DNA of 64,000 nucleotides from Clostridium rhizosphaerae (GCF_016765585.1 NZ_JAESWC010000002.1:1302001-1366000), one strand, 5' to 3'; numbered from the stretch's first letter, positions 42,944 to 53,001 are shown. A program made the numbers and translations. Notes: generated by a model not told the origin, from the sequence alone.

Positions 42944-44540
42944 TTATGATATTATTTTTGTATTGATTGGGACTGACTCCTACATGCTTTTTAAATGTTC
43001 TGCTAAAATGTTCAATATTGGGATAACCTACTTTATCACATATTTCATATATCTTCATATCAGTTTTGTTTAAAAGTTCCTTAGCCTTTTCTATCCTTAC
43101 ACTAGTTAAGTATGTAGTAAAATTATCTCCTGTTTCTACAGTAAATATCTTACTAAAATAAGCTTTGCTAAATCCTATTGATTTGCTTATCATATCTAAT
43201 GTTACTTTATCGCCATAATTCTTATGAATAAAATCCTTTGCCTTTTTAATTGCTTCATTCTCCCTTTGATTTATTTTTCTCAAAGATGTAATAACTCTTG
43301 TCAGAATCATTAATATCCAGTCTTCTATTTCTGATATAGTATCAAATTTTCTTATCTCGCTATAGATATTTAAATCTTCGCCCAAAATATCTTCAATATT
43401 ATTATCTTCATCCTTAACTATATATTGAATTATCATTAATACTATTTCTAAGTAATAAATATAAATATTTTCAATTCCGCCTATTAAAGATAGTTCATTT
43501 AATTTAAAAATTCTTTTCATCTCTTCTAAACACTTCTCTTCATCAAGCCTATCCAGTGCTTCTAATAATCCATTTTCCTTACTCATTTCCATAACAATCT
43601 GTTGAGTAACATTATTCTTTTTGTTTTTCTTTATCTTATTTAAATCTTCTACGTTTTCAGGATAAATGTTTTTTCCCTTACCGTAAATAAATCTAAATCT
43701 AGCATTTTTTTGTGCTTCGTCAATTAAAGATTTAATGTCCTTAATATTTCTGCCAACTTTGCTAATACCAATAGTTACTTCTATGTTTAAAAAATTTAAG
43801 AGGGCATGTCTCACTTTATTTATCATCTCTAATAATTTTTCCTTTACACTGTCAATAGATGAATTGTCAAAAGTTAATATGATGGCATATTCTTCAGGTG
43901 ATATTGAATAAATTTCTCCCATATTTACAGTTTCAAAAATTTGAGTAACAGAATTTTTTACTGAAGTCTTAAGCTCTTTAATATCGCTATCTTCATACCT
44001 TTTCTCAACTGTTTTAAAACTATCAATAAGCAAGGAGCAGCAAATAAAGTTTTCTCCTTTTATTCTTAATACACCACTCTCTAAATCCTTCTTAGTAAAT
44101 CCTCCATATATTAATCTTCTAACTAATTCATTTCTATCAATACTCTTATTTTTGCCATTTTCTTTTTTACCCTCTACCGCCGTAAGAACCATTCTAAGAA
44201 TTTTATCTGGTTCCATTTCAGTTTTTAAAATATAATCATGTATTCCCAGCTTAAATGCCCTTCTTACAAGTGAATAATCTTCATAGGCACTTAAAACTAA
44301 AAATTCAATATCACTGACCAGCTTTCTGCTCTCCTCAATAAGTTCAATGCCATTCATAACAGGCATATTAATATCTGTTATTACAATATCAATATCGCTC
44401 CTAGCTTTAATTATTTCAAGAGCTTTGCTTCCATTTGCGGCCTCTAAAACCTCATCAAAACCATAAATATTCCAATCTACTAAAGACTTTAATGCAAGTC
44501 TTACAATAGGCTCATCCTCAACTAATAGCATTCTATACAT
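42936..44540 (-). CDS. yesN: Response regulator with AraC-type DNA-binding domain (YesN type)
   Basis: A 534-residue regulator. The N-terminal receiver has Asp9/Glu8 and phospho-acceptor Asp56 in VITDINMPVMNG. A roughly 280-residue middle (with YGKGKNIYPENVEDLNKI) follows, and the C-terminal 100 residues hold two AraC helix-turn-helix motifs (VTLDMISKSIGFSKAYFSKIF and KIYEICDKVGYPNIEHFSRTFKKHVGVSPNQY). It should activate the importer and glycosidase genes when phosphorylated by YesM. It starts 2 bases after yesM. Its last two Arg codons and stop are supplied by the structured repeat. Confidence 0.92.
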   Translation of the reverse strand: MYRMLLVEDEPIVRLALKSLVDWNIYGFDEVLEAANGSKALEIIKARSDIDIVITDINMPVMNGIELIEESRKLVSDIEFLVLSAYEDYSLVRRAFKLGIHDYILKTEMEPDKILRMVLTAVEGKKENGKNKSIDRNELVRRLIYGGFTKKDLESGVLRIKGENFICCSLLIDSFKTVEKRYEDSDIKELKTSVKNSVTQIFETVNMGEIYSISPEEYAIILTFDNSSIDSVKEKLLEMINKVRHALLNFLNIEVTIGISKVGRNIKDIKSLIDEAQKNARFRFIYGKGKNIYPENVEDLNKIKKNKKNNVTQQIVMEMSKENGLLEALDRLDEEKCLEEMKRIFKLNELSLIGGIENIYIYYLEIVLMIIQYIVKDEDNNIEDILGEDLNIYSEIRKFDTISEIEDWILMILTRVITSLRKINQRENEAIKKAKDFIHKNYGDKVTLDMISKSIGFSKAYFSKIFTVETGDNFTTYLTSVRIEKAKELLNKTDMKIYEICDKVGYPNIEHFSRTFKKHVGVSPNQYKNNIIRR

Positions 44541-44542
44541 AC

Positions 44543-46318
44543 TTAGTCCTCCTTTTCCATTAACACAGGAAGTATAAGCTTTACTCTTGTATATTTATCC
44601 TTTTCACTTTCAATTTTTACGCCATATTCTTCACCACAGTTTAAGCTTATCCTGCTTCTAATGTTTTCTATTCCTATGTGCTTAATGCTTGTCTCCTTTT
44701 TTTCTTTAGCTGCAAATATATTTTTAATCTCTTCCTCCGTCATCCCCCTGCCATTATCTTCAACCTCAAAAATAAGGTATCCTTCTGAAATATAACCTGA
44801 TATTATAATATTTTTTTCTCCTTCTATCTCATTAACTCCATGAATAATTGCGTTTTCTACTATTGGCTGTAAAATTAACTTAATAATGTAAAGTTCTTTT
44901 ACTTCCTCCTGAACCTTAATCATAAGATTAAAATCGTTTCCAAACCTTACCTTCATTATTTCCGCATAATTATCAAGGTAGTCCAATTCTTCTCTTACAG
45001 TAATGAAGGTTGATTCATCTCTAAAGGTTGCAGACAGAAGTTTCATAAATGAATCTGTTACTTTCCTGATGCTTTCTGCTTTTGAGATCATAGCCATTAA
45101 TTTAATTACATTTAAGGTATTATAAATAAAATGAGGATTAATTTGAGCTTGTAAAACCTTGATTTCTTCCTTAGAACGCTCTCTTTCCTTTAAATCCCTC
45201 TCTATCATAAGCATCTTAATATCATTAAGCATCTTATTATAATTGCTTCCAAGTTCATTAATTTCTTCTAAGTTTGTATTTATATTTGCGATTTCATCAA
45301 GTCTTCCATCTTTAATATCTTTCATCTTTTTTACAAGCTCTTTTATTGGCTTTAAAATATCCTTAAAGAAGGTTTTGCAATATAAAATAAAGAACAAATT
45401 AAAACCTATAAATATAAATAAGAATATTTTCATAATATTAGATGTATCCTTAGTTAGTACCTTATAATCAATTATATTTATAACAGTCCAGTCAGATTTT
45501 TCTGAAGTGTATTTTGATATATACTTAGTGTCCTTTTTATATTTATACTTATAACTATTTAAATTTTTATCATTAATATCCTTAAGGTATTCCACTTGTG
45601 ATATGTTTTTTCCTAGCAAGTCCTTATCTGGAGAAATTACAATTTTGCCCTTTGAATCCACTATAATCATTTTTCCAACATAATCATTTGTAAATCTAGA
45701 ATAAATAGAATTTAGCACTTCTGTTTTAATTTCAAAATATATAAATTCAGTTGCAGTGTTATACCAGCTATATTCTGGACTGATTCCTACTAGAAAATCG
45801 ATTCTACTAGCATTCACATCACCAGAACTATTAAAATTATTTATACTAAAAACCTTCTCTTTATTTTTTATACATTCTTTATACCAAGAACTATTCTTTA
45901 CCTCACCATCGTCTTTATAAAGAGGTTCCTTATACTTGAATACTTGTCCATTCTTTGAGAAAAATACTATTGAATTTATTTCTCCTTGATAGGCATATAA
46001 GTAATCGAGCTTAGCATCTATCTTTTCAGTAGCTTCTACCTTTGTAACGGAATCCTTTTCCTCATACCATCCATTTACAAGAGGCAGCAATTCCTTTTCA
46101 TTTGCAACCTTTGCCGTATCTAGAGATATTCTTCTTAGCTCTATCTCAATATCCATTGATAGCTGCTCCATGATTTGTTCTACCTTCTCATTATAGTGGG
46201 AAACTAAAACTCCTTCATAAAGCTTGTTAACAATAATGCTTATAGTAATAAAGGGTACTACTATAAAAATAATGAAACTGTTTACAAATTTCCTTGACAT
46301 GCTTTTACTTTTTATCAT
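44543..46318 (-). CDS. yesM: Membrane sensor histidine kinase (YesM type)
   Basis: A 591-residue kinase with two membrane helices (about 10-31 and 295-314) around a Cache-like extracellular sensor. HAMP (about 315-370), His_kinase with phospho-acceptor His396 in QAQINPHFIYNTLN, and a HATPase domain (ENAIIHGVNEIEG, EVEDNGRGM) follow. YesM-type kinases respond to oligosaccharides or to the occupied binding protein. It forms an operon with yesN, and a copy of the 35-nt motif lies about 330 bases upstream. Confidence 0.92.
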   Translation of the reverse strand: MIKSKSMSRKFVNSFIIFIVVPFITISIIVNKLYEGVLVSHYNEKVEQIMEQLSMDIEIELRRISLDTAKVANEKELLPLVNGWYEEKDSVTKVEATEKIDAKLDYLYAYQGEINSIVFFSKNGQVFKYKEPLYKDDGEVKNSSWYKECIKNKEKVFSINNFNSSGDVNASRIDFLVGISPEYSWYNTATEFIYFEIKTEVLNSIYSRFTNDYVGKMIIVDSKGKIVISPDKDLLGKNISQVEYLKDINDKNLNSYKYKYKKDTKYISKYTSEKSDWTVINIIDYKVLTKDTSNIMKIFLFIFIGFNLFFILYCKTFFKDILKPIKELVKKMKDIKDGRLDEIANINTNLEEINELGSNYNKMLNDIKMLMIERDLKERERSKEEIKVLQAQINPHFIYNTLNVIKLMAMISKAESIRKVTDSFMKLLSATFRDESTFITVREELDYLDNYAEIMKVRFGNDFNLMIKVQEEVKELYIIKLILQPIVENAIIHGVNEIEGEKNIIISGYISEGYLIFEVEDNGRGMTEEEIKNIFAAKEKKETSIKHIGIENIRSRISLNCGEEYGVKIESEKDKYTRVKLILPVLMEKED

Positions 46319-46488
46319 ATTATACTACCTCATCTCAATAATAATACAAAATGGTATATGTAATAAATATATTGATAAAATATCATATAGATATAATTAC
46401 CACCATAGTTTAATTATAACAATTTTTATTAAATATACATTATAAAATTTTTGCTAAAAATAGTTCTATATTGATACTACCACAACTA

Positions 46489-46539
46489 GGGGCGGTTCAT
46501 TACTTTTCTTCATTTTGTTGAAAAGTAATGAACCGCCCC
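46489..46539. repeat. 20-bp perfect inverted repeat upstream of yesM
   Basis: Arms 46489-46508 and 46520-46539 (GGGGCGGTTC... / ...GAACCGCCCC) are perfect complements around an 11-base loop; no U-tract follows on either strand. It is the GC-richest spot in this 620-base gene-free stretch (46319-46938). The stretch also holds the 35-nt motif, a dyad TTATATATCATTTGT / ACAAATGATATATAA (46626-46664) and the GH2 terminator, and no gene that I can support. Confidence 0.7.
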
Positions 46540-46651
46540 CTATAGGCCCCTTGAAAAAGGGATACAAGCCTTCAAGCGAATTTTTTGAACAGGATTATGA
46601 ATTGACGAACCTTGAATGATTTAAATTATATATCATTTGTATTATAAAACA

Positions 46652-46686
46652 AATGATATATAATAACATTTTTTTGATTTATATTA
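46652..46686 (-). promoter_or_regulatory. 35-nt conserved motif, copy 2 (yesMN leader)
   Basis: It matches 41950-41984 outside the 8-base centre (here TAATAACA). It overlaps one arm of a 15-base dyad. It is in the same orientation as the other copies and lies some 330 bases upstream of the yesM start. Confidence 0.6.
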
Positions 46687-46861
46687 CCTTATATCTTCAT
46701 TTTCATAGCAACCACCCATGCTGCGTGCAGCACAACCACGGATAAAAATGATGCCTGAAGGCTATTTTCTAATTAGTTGTTTATTTGGTTTATGCATAAT
46801 TAAATTTATACAACACTTTCGGCCTCTTTAGGTGACACATTTTACTTTTCTATCAAAAACC

Positions 46862-46909
46862 AGGGGCTGCTACTCAGCTAACTCTTCAGTTAGTTGTGCA
46901 GCAGCCCCT
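46862..46909 (-). terminator. Terminator of the GH2 gene
   Basis: AGGGGCTGCT (46862-46871) pairs with AGCAGCCCCT (46900-46909), and an inner stem AGCTAACT/AGTTAGTT extends it; on the minus strand GGTTTTTG follows. It is nearly identical to the terminator at 61451-61498. Confidence 0.88.
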
Positions 46910-46938
46910 TCTTTCATTAATACAGTTCAAGTTATTAC

Positions 46939-49900
46939 TTAGTTAGTTTTTCTTTTCCTAATGCAAATCAAACAACCACTTAACATTATTACCACACCAA
47001 ATACTATTAAACTAGTCATGTCTACTGGTGAACCAGTTTTAGCTAATTTACCTGCATTTGAAGTAGCATCTTTGTTCTCAGTTGTATTATCTTTATTGGA
47101 GGTATCTTTTTCTTGGTTGTTTGTATTGTCATTATTTTTAGAATTACCTTCCAATAAGCTCTTTTCAACTACAAAGTAATCACTACAGTGGTCTGCATTA
47201 TAGGATATATACCCATCTGCGTCTACTTTACAGGTGTCAACAACTTCATAGGTATTTTTATCCTCATAGTATCTGCATACATTAACTTCTTTTCCTGCAA
47301 AGTCTTTACCTACAAATACCTTAATTGTAAACTTGCCAGGCAGTGGACCATCATAACTAAAGGAGAAAGGAGCTATAGATGTTTCTTTACCAACTAAATC
47401 CTTAATCAATTTTGATTCTTTATCTTTAAGTTCATTAGAAACAACTTTTAATGCAAGATCTATATCTTTATCTGTACTGTTCTTTAAGTCTTTTCCATTT
47501 ATAGTCCAACTAATACCATCTTTTTGGAAGGTTATAAGTTTATCTTGTCCCTTTATTGAATTTAGTACATCCTTACTAGCTATAGTATTTTTTGTAATAT
47601 CAACTGCTATTTTAGACTTATCAGCTACTGTATTTATTACTTTAACTAAAGCTGAAGCATCATTTACTTCATTCTTAGTCTCCACTTTAAGCTGTCTACT
47701 TATAAATACATTAATAGCCTTATTTAATGCTGCTGTACCTGAATCAATTACATCTTGGGCAGCATTCTTATTATCAATTATTTCTTCTGCTGCTTTTATT
47801 GCCTTAGATAATTCGTCTTTAGCATCCTTAGTATATTGGCCTTCTGCTGTTCCTATTACTGCTGCATCTAATTTAGCTTGCGTATCCTTTATAGCCAATA
47901 TTAATGCACTCTTATCTACTATAGTAGGTTTTGCTGTAACAGTTACATTTGCTACTGCCTTTATATCTGTTCCTTCTACTGTACCATTTACTGTAAAGCT
48001 TCCTTCCTGAGCATATTTTGAAGCATCAATAGCATCCCATGTTACAGTAACTTCCTTAGTGGTATTATCACTATACACTGCTGTAACCTTTTCTGGTAAT
48101 ACTGGTGCTGTTCCTGCTTCTGTTGTTACATTTACAAGATTTATACTTTCAATTTTTACTTGTATAGGCTTTGCTGTAACAGTTACATTTGCTGCTGCCT
48201 TTATATCTGTTCCTTCTACCTTGCCCTCTACAGTAAAGTTTCCTTCCTTTGCATATTTTGAAGCATCGATAGCATCCCAAACTACACTAACTTCTTTAGT
48301 TGATTTATCACTATATACTGCTGTTACCTTTGCTGGAAGAACTGGTGCTGTCCCTGCTTCTGTTGTAATATTTACTGGATTAATACTTTCAATTTTTACT
48401 TGTATAGGCTTTGCTGTAACAGTTACATTTGCTGCTGCCTTTATTTCTGTTCCTTCTACCTTGCCTTCTACAGTAAAGCTTCCTTCCTTTGCATATTTTG
48501 AAGTATCGATAGCATCCCAAGTTACTTCAACATCTTTGGTTGATTTATCGCTATATATTGCTGTAACCTTTGCCGGCAGCACTGGTGCTGTTCTCGCTTC
48601 TGTTGTAACATTTACTGGATTAATACTTTCAATTTCTACCGGTATAGGCTTTGCTGCTACAGTTACATTTGCTGCTGCCTTTATATCTGTTCCTTCCACC
48701 TTGCCCTCTACAGTAAAGCTTCCTTCCTTTGCATATTTTGAAGCATCAATAGCATTCCAAGTTACATCAACATCCTTGGTTAATTTATCGCTATATACTG
48801 CTGTAACCTTTGCTGGCAGTGCTGGTGCTGTTCCTGCCACTGTTGTAACATTTACTGAATTTATACTTGTAATTACTGCTTCTGGTTCTTTATATACATT
48901 AATTTCTGCTGCTGTTGCATAGCCGTTGGCGCCTTCTATAGCTTCAAGTTTTACATAGGAAGCATTTACAGGGGTAAATGAGCTAACTTTTTCCTTAGTA
49001 TCATTCTCCCAAACTCCCATATCCACCTGAGTAAAGTTAGTACCATCCATACTTACATAGGTTTTATATAAAGTTATTCTACCATTTTCACTAGTTTGTC
49101 TTGGCAAATATCTAAGCTGGTTGATCATATACGTACCGTGAAGATTTATAGTTAAAGATTGAGGTAACGGAACATATGTTGACCAACTTGAATGCCAGAA
49201 TGTGTTGATATCACCATCTAACGCATTGCTTGCAGGTGCATCCTCACCACTGGTTTCTTCACTAGTTGCGGTTATTGACATCTGTGACTGTGGTATTTTT
49301 ATTGAATTTGGATTTGGAATAGACTTCTCCCTCTTGCTTCCAAACACCTTAAACTCATAAAAGCTTGCCCATGTATTATCCAGACCTGTTATAGTAATAC
49401 GAACATATCGGACACTATTTGCAGTTAAAGTATCCTGCTGAACCTGTTCTGTACTAGTGTTATTAGTTTTATCTACTTTTAATGTCCAATTTTCATCATC
49501 AGGAGAAACTTCTATTTTATACTTATATGCCTTGCCATCTACTTCCCAAATAGCTTCTGTTCCTGATATATCATAAAAATCTCCTAAATCCACCTTCCAC
49601 CAATGTCCTTCAGAGCCATCATCGGCACACCATCTTGTAGAACTGTTGCCATCATTTCCAGAGGATGCAGGATTCTGACTTTGCTCTGAATCAGAACTTG
49701 CTTTTTTTCCTTTTGCTACATTAGTTTTATCCCAATAGACTTCTACTTTTCTCATTGCAGGTAATTCATTAACACCACCTGCAAGTTCATCAATATCTAT
49801 ACGAAGGTATTGAATTCCTTGTGCTTTAAAGTCATCAGGAAGAAAGTTCTGCCCAGTTGCTTGATTTTTAACCACCTGATTCCATGTGCTGCCATCCTTT

Positions 49901-52900
49901 GAAACCTCAATTCTATAGGTATAGTGTACGCTATCCTTTCCCCATAGTATTTTACAACCAGACAAATCATACTGCTTACCTAAATCCACCTGCCACCATT
50001 GTGGTACAGCTTTATTAGCCCTCCACACTGTTGCAGTATCTGCATCAACTGCTAAATTCGGTTTACAATCAGCTTGAGAGCTGCTTGCAGTTGCATTTTT
50101 ATTTAAAGCAAGATCTATTGGCTTTTCCACCTGTTGATCCCCACTATCAGACTTTAATACGCTGAAAATTTTAAATTCTGAAATACCTATAGGCTGCACA
50201 AACTCAGGAATTGTTAAACGTACATATCTTGCATTACTAGCAAAAGCATTATCTTGTCTTTGTGCAGTACTTTCATTTTGAGTTTTATCTACAACTGTTA
50301 CCCAGTTGTTATTATCTTCAGAAACTTCTATTTTATATTTTAATGAAGTGTCAATTGTATCTAAAACTAATTCTGCTCCCGTCAGATTATAATTTGCACC
50401 TAAATCTACTTTCGCCCATTGAGGAGTTGTTGTTTTTGCTGGACGCCAGGAGGTACTTTCCGTTAAATCATTTAAAAATGAAGCCCCTTTGTCACTTTGT
50501 TCACTACTTACAGTGACGGTTTTTCCGAAGGAAATATTTTCACCTTTAAGAGGGTTATTTCTTTCATCACTACCACCTGGAACGAGAACCCCATTATAAG
50601 GAATAGTTGTAATTTCAGCACTGCCTGAAGCTAAGCCTGCTACTGTCGCAGTAAGTGTTATCTTTCCAGCAGTAAGTGTTGACTTTATTAAAACTGGTGC
50701 GATTCCTGCTTCTGCGCTCACAGGATTTGCCTTGACTCTTGAATCTCCATTTCCAACTAACATCCCTGGACCAGATAAATTTAATGAAATTGAATCCTGT
50801 GCTGTAGAAACTATATTTCCATCTTTATCCCTCACTGTTACATATGCCATAGAAATATCAGAACCATCAGCAACAAACTCTTTTCCACTTGAAGCAAATT
50901 CAATTGATAAATGATCTGCAGCTCCTGGAGTATTAACCTTATTAGTTGCAACAACATTCCCATCTATTAATCCCTCTGCTCGTAATGTGCCTGGTTCCCA
51001 TGGAACGTTTTTAAAGGTAAAAATTGGATGAGCAATAACCCCAACATTTGTGTCTGGACTATTTGTAGCAATAAGCCTATCATTTAGATATAGTTTTACC
51101 TGCTGACAATTGCTCATTACACTTACATCTTTTGGTGATGAAGCAGTCCAGTTATTTGCTATAAACACCATAGGTCCGCTGTCAGCATTACTAAGTTTTA
51201 TATTAGGATCTCTCTGACTTTGCAAGAAATAATAGTTAAACTTTGGATAACGATCTATATCAACAATCCCTGAGTGACATATAGCAGTCTCTGTCCCTCT
51301 ATTATAATCATTAAAACTCCAAAGGGCATATCCTGATATTCTAGGATTTGCATTGGTACCACACCAATCAAAATATCCAGTTCCCCCCAAAGCCGTCTGA
51401 CGTGAAGTACAACCATTTATCATATCAACTTCACCATATCTTCTTGCAGAACGATAACCTGTTGTATCACTTGCACCTTCAGACCATTCATCTCCCCATT
51501 CTCTTGTAAAGAGAGGCTTATCAGCAGTATCTACTTCTTTATAATTTACATCGTAGATTTCTTTTCCATAAGCTGAATAGTCAGCGGATACGTAGCATTG
51601 ATCACCTGGGTATTCTTTATGGGCTGTATCATACATTCTTTGTGCGAAATCTTTTGGAACCACAGTCTCATTAATGCTTGATTCCCATAGCACTACTGAA
51701 GGACGATTTCTGTCACGACGTATTTCATCTTGTGTATTTTGAACAACTCTGTCTTGCCAAGTATTTCCTCCAAAATATTGCCATCCCGGAGTAGGTTCTA
51801 CAACTGCAATTCCTAGTTCATCACAAGCATCAAGAAATGCTGGAGACTGAGGGTAGTGACCAGTACGAACACAGTTAAAGCCTGCATCTTTAATCTGCTT
51901 AGCATCAGCATATTGTAGTGAGTCAGGTGCCGCATTACCTATATATAAATAATCTTGGTGACGATTAACCCCTGAAAGTAGTACCTTTTCACCGTTTATA
52001 AAAAACCCTTTATCTGCAGTAAATTTAATTGTTCTAATTCCTATTCTTGTCTTATAATCGTCAACATATGTATCCCCATTTTTTACCGTTGTATGAACGG
52101 TGTATAAATATGGATTATTAGGGGACCATAAATTTGGATTTTGAACCTTTAAGGTTTGCACAAAAGTATTATCCCCACCAGCATTTATAGCTTGAGATGC
52201 ACTTGTATCTTTTGCTACAACATTACCTTGAGTATCAACTATTGTAGTTTCTATGCTGCAATTATTTGCTGTGTAATATTCATTTTTCACATTTGTTTTT
52301 ACTTGTACTGTAGCCTCTGACTTGCTTACCTCTGGATAAGTTACAAATACTCCTCCGTCTGCAACTTTATTAGCATATACTGGATCAGTAACATGAAGCT
52401 TATCAGTTACAATAAGAGATACGTTTCTATAAATACCTCCATAGTAAGCAAAATCTAATCCTTGTTGAGGCTTACCAGGAGGTGTATTAGGGTCATAACT
52501 GTTATCAAGTCTTACAGAGATAATGTTTTCTCCTGTAAAATTAATATGATCTGTTAGATCAACAGTAAATGGAGTGTATCCTCCATAATGTGTTGTAAGT
52601 TTAGTACCATTAAGCCAAACTTCAGCATTACCCATGGCACATTGAAATTCTATAAATATTTTTCTTCCACTATAGGATTTATCTAATGTAAAATGCCTTC
52701 GGTACCAAACAATTCCTTGATAACATGGAGTAGTCCCTTGCCAATCCTTTGGTTCTAATCGAGCAGTATGAGGCAAATTAACTGCTTCTAAGTAAGAATC
52801 GTCAAAATCAGAGGCCTCTGCCCCTTTAATATCTCCCCTGTAAAACAGCCAACCTGTGTTAAAATTCATCTTTACTCTATTTGTGGCTTCAGAACTATAA

Positions 52901-53001
52901 GTTTCTACTGCTTGTACATTCATCGGAATCATAAAGCTGCTTAGAATTAGCATTAGCACCATAATTAATGCAGTTATTTTAGGAAATTTTTCATTCCCCA
53001 T
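46939..53001 (-). CDS. Wall-anchored GH2 beta-galactosidase with CBM32 modules, Ig repeats and FIVAR
   Basis: A 2020-residue exported enzyme. Signal peptide 1-31. GH2 sugar-binding, Ig and TIM-barrel domains fill about 40-600, with the acid/base Glu445 (SSINE) and nucleophile Glu501 (TREWGD). A DUF4982-like segment and an invasin-like Ig (ADGSDISMAYVTVRDKDGN) follow to about 810. Four discoidin/CBM32-like domains fill about 820-1380. Four identical-length 80-residue Ig repeats, one FIVAR, a 170-residue domain shared with two other proteins here, and a sorting signal LAKTG-hydrophobic-RKRK complete it. It should remove beta-galactose from host or milk glycans at the cell surface. GH2 also includes other activities, so the linkage is open. 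Confidence 0.9.
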   Translation of the reverse strand: MGNEKFPKITALIMVLMLILSSFMIPMNVQAVETYSSEATNRVKMNFNTGWLFYRGDIKGAEASDFDDSYLEAVNLPHTARLEPKDWQGTTPCYQGIVWYRRHFTLDKSYSGRKIFIEFQCAMGNAEVWLNGTKLTTHYGGYTPFTVDLTDHINFTGENIISVRLDNSYDPNTPPGKPQQGLDFAYYGGIYRNVSLIVTDKLHVTDPVYANKVADGGVFVTYPEVSKSEATVQVKTNVKNEYYTANNCSIETTIVDTQGNVVAKDTSASQAINAGGDNTFVQTLKVQNPNLWSPNNPYLYTVHTTVKNGDTYVDDYKTRIGIRTIKFTADKGFFINGEKVLLSGVNRHQDYLYIGNAAPDSLQYADAKQIKDAGFNCVRTGHYPQSPAFLDACDELGIAVVEPTPGWQYFGGNTWQDRVVQNTQDEIRRDRNRPSVVLWESSINETVVPKDFAQRMYDTAHKEYPGDQCYVSADYSAYGKEIYDVNYKEVDTADKPLFTREWGDEWSEGASDTTGYRSARRYGEVDMINGCTSRQTALGGTGYFDWCGTNANPRISGYALWSFNDYNRGTETAICHSGIVDIDRYPKFNYYFLQSQRDPNIKLSNADSGPMVFIANNWTASSPKDVSVMSNCQQVKLYLNDRLIATNSPDTNVGVIAHPIFTFKNVPWEPGTLRAEGLIDGNVVATNKVNTPGAADHLSIEFASSGKEFVADGSDISMAYVTVRDKDGNIVSTAQDSISLNLSGPGMLVGNGDSRVKANPVSAEAGIAPVLIKSTLTAGKITLTATVAGLASGSAEITTIPYNGVLVPGGSDERNNPLKGENISFGKTVTVSSEQSDKGASFLNDLTESTSWRPAKTTTPQWAKVDLGANYNLTGAELVLDTIDTSLKYKIEVSEDNNNWVTVVDKTQNESTAQRQDNAFASNARYVRLTIPEFVQPIGISEFKIFSVLKSDSGDQQVEKPIDLALNKNATASSSQADCKPNLAVDADTATVWRANKAVPQWWQVDLGKQYDLSGCKILWGKDSVHYTYRIEVSKDGSTWNQVVKNQATGQNFLPDDFKAQGIQYLRIDIDELAGGVNELPAMRKVEVYWDKTNVAKGKKASSDSEQSQNPASSGNDGNSSTRWCADDGSEGHWWKVDLGDFYDISGTEAIWEVDGKAYKYKIEVSPDDENWTLKVDKTNNTSTEQVQQDTLTANSVRYVRITITGLDNTWASFYEFKVFGSKREKSIPNPNSIKIPQSQMSITATSEETSGEDAPASNALDGDINTFWHSSWSTYVPLPQSLTINLHGTYMINQLRYLPRQTSENGRITLYKTYVSMDGTNFTQVDMGVWENDTKEKVSSFTPVNASYVKLEAIEGANGYATAAEINVYKEPEAVITSINSVNVTTVAGTAPALPAKVTAVYSDKLTKDVDVTWNAIDASKYAKEGSFTVEGKVEGTDIKAAANVTVAAKPIPVEIESINPVNVTTEARTAPVLPAKVTAIYSDKSTKDVEVTWDAIDTSKYAKEGSFTVEGKVEGTEIKAAANVTVTAKPIQVKIESINPVNITTEAGTAPVLPAKVTAVYSDKSTKEVSVVWDAIDASKYAKEGNFTVEGKVEGTDIKAAANVTVTAKPIQVKIESINLVNVTTEAGTAPVLPEKVTAVYSDNTTKEVTVTWDAIDASKYAQEGSFTVNGTVEGTDIKAVANVTVTAKPTIVDKSALILAIKDTQAKLDAAVIGTAEGQYTKDAKDELSKAIKAAEEIIDNKNAAQDVIDSGTAALNKAINVFISRQLKVETKNEVNDASALVKVINTVADKSKIAVDITKNTIASKDVLNSIKGQDKLITFQKDGISWTINGKDLKNSTDKDIDLALKVVSNELKDKESKLIKDLVGKETSIAPFSFSYDGPLPGKFTIKVFVGKDFAGKEVNVCRYYEDKNTYEVVDTCKVDADGYISYNADHCSDYFVVEKSLLEGNSKNNDNTNNQEKDTSNKDNTTENKDATSNAGKLAKTGSPVDMTSLIVFGVVIMLSGCLICIRKRKTN
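47934..48893 (-). repeat. Four tandem 240-bp repeats inside the GH2 gene
   Basis: The sequence AGTTACATTTGCT recurs at 47941, 48181, 48421 and 48661, exactly 240 bases apart. The repeats encode 80-residue Ig-like (bacterial Big_4 type) domains with TTEAGTAPVLPAKVTAVYSD, WDAIDASKYA and NVTVTAKP. They act as a stalk and are high enough in identity for copy-number change by recombination. The same module occurs once in the GH95 protein. Confidence 0.9.

Noticed and set aside
47934-48893. CRISPR-like regular spacing
   Set aside because: The 240-bp period is in-frame coding repeats of an Ig domain, with no short repeat/spacer structure.
48059-48922. Long open frame (287 codons) on the + strand inside the GH2 gene
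   Set aside because: It is the antisense of the four 240-bp Ig repeats; its repeats mirror theirs, and it lacks a ribosome site and promoter.
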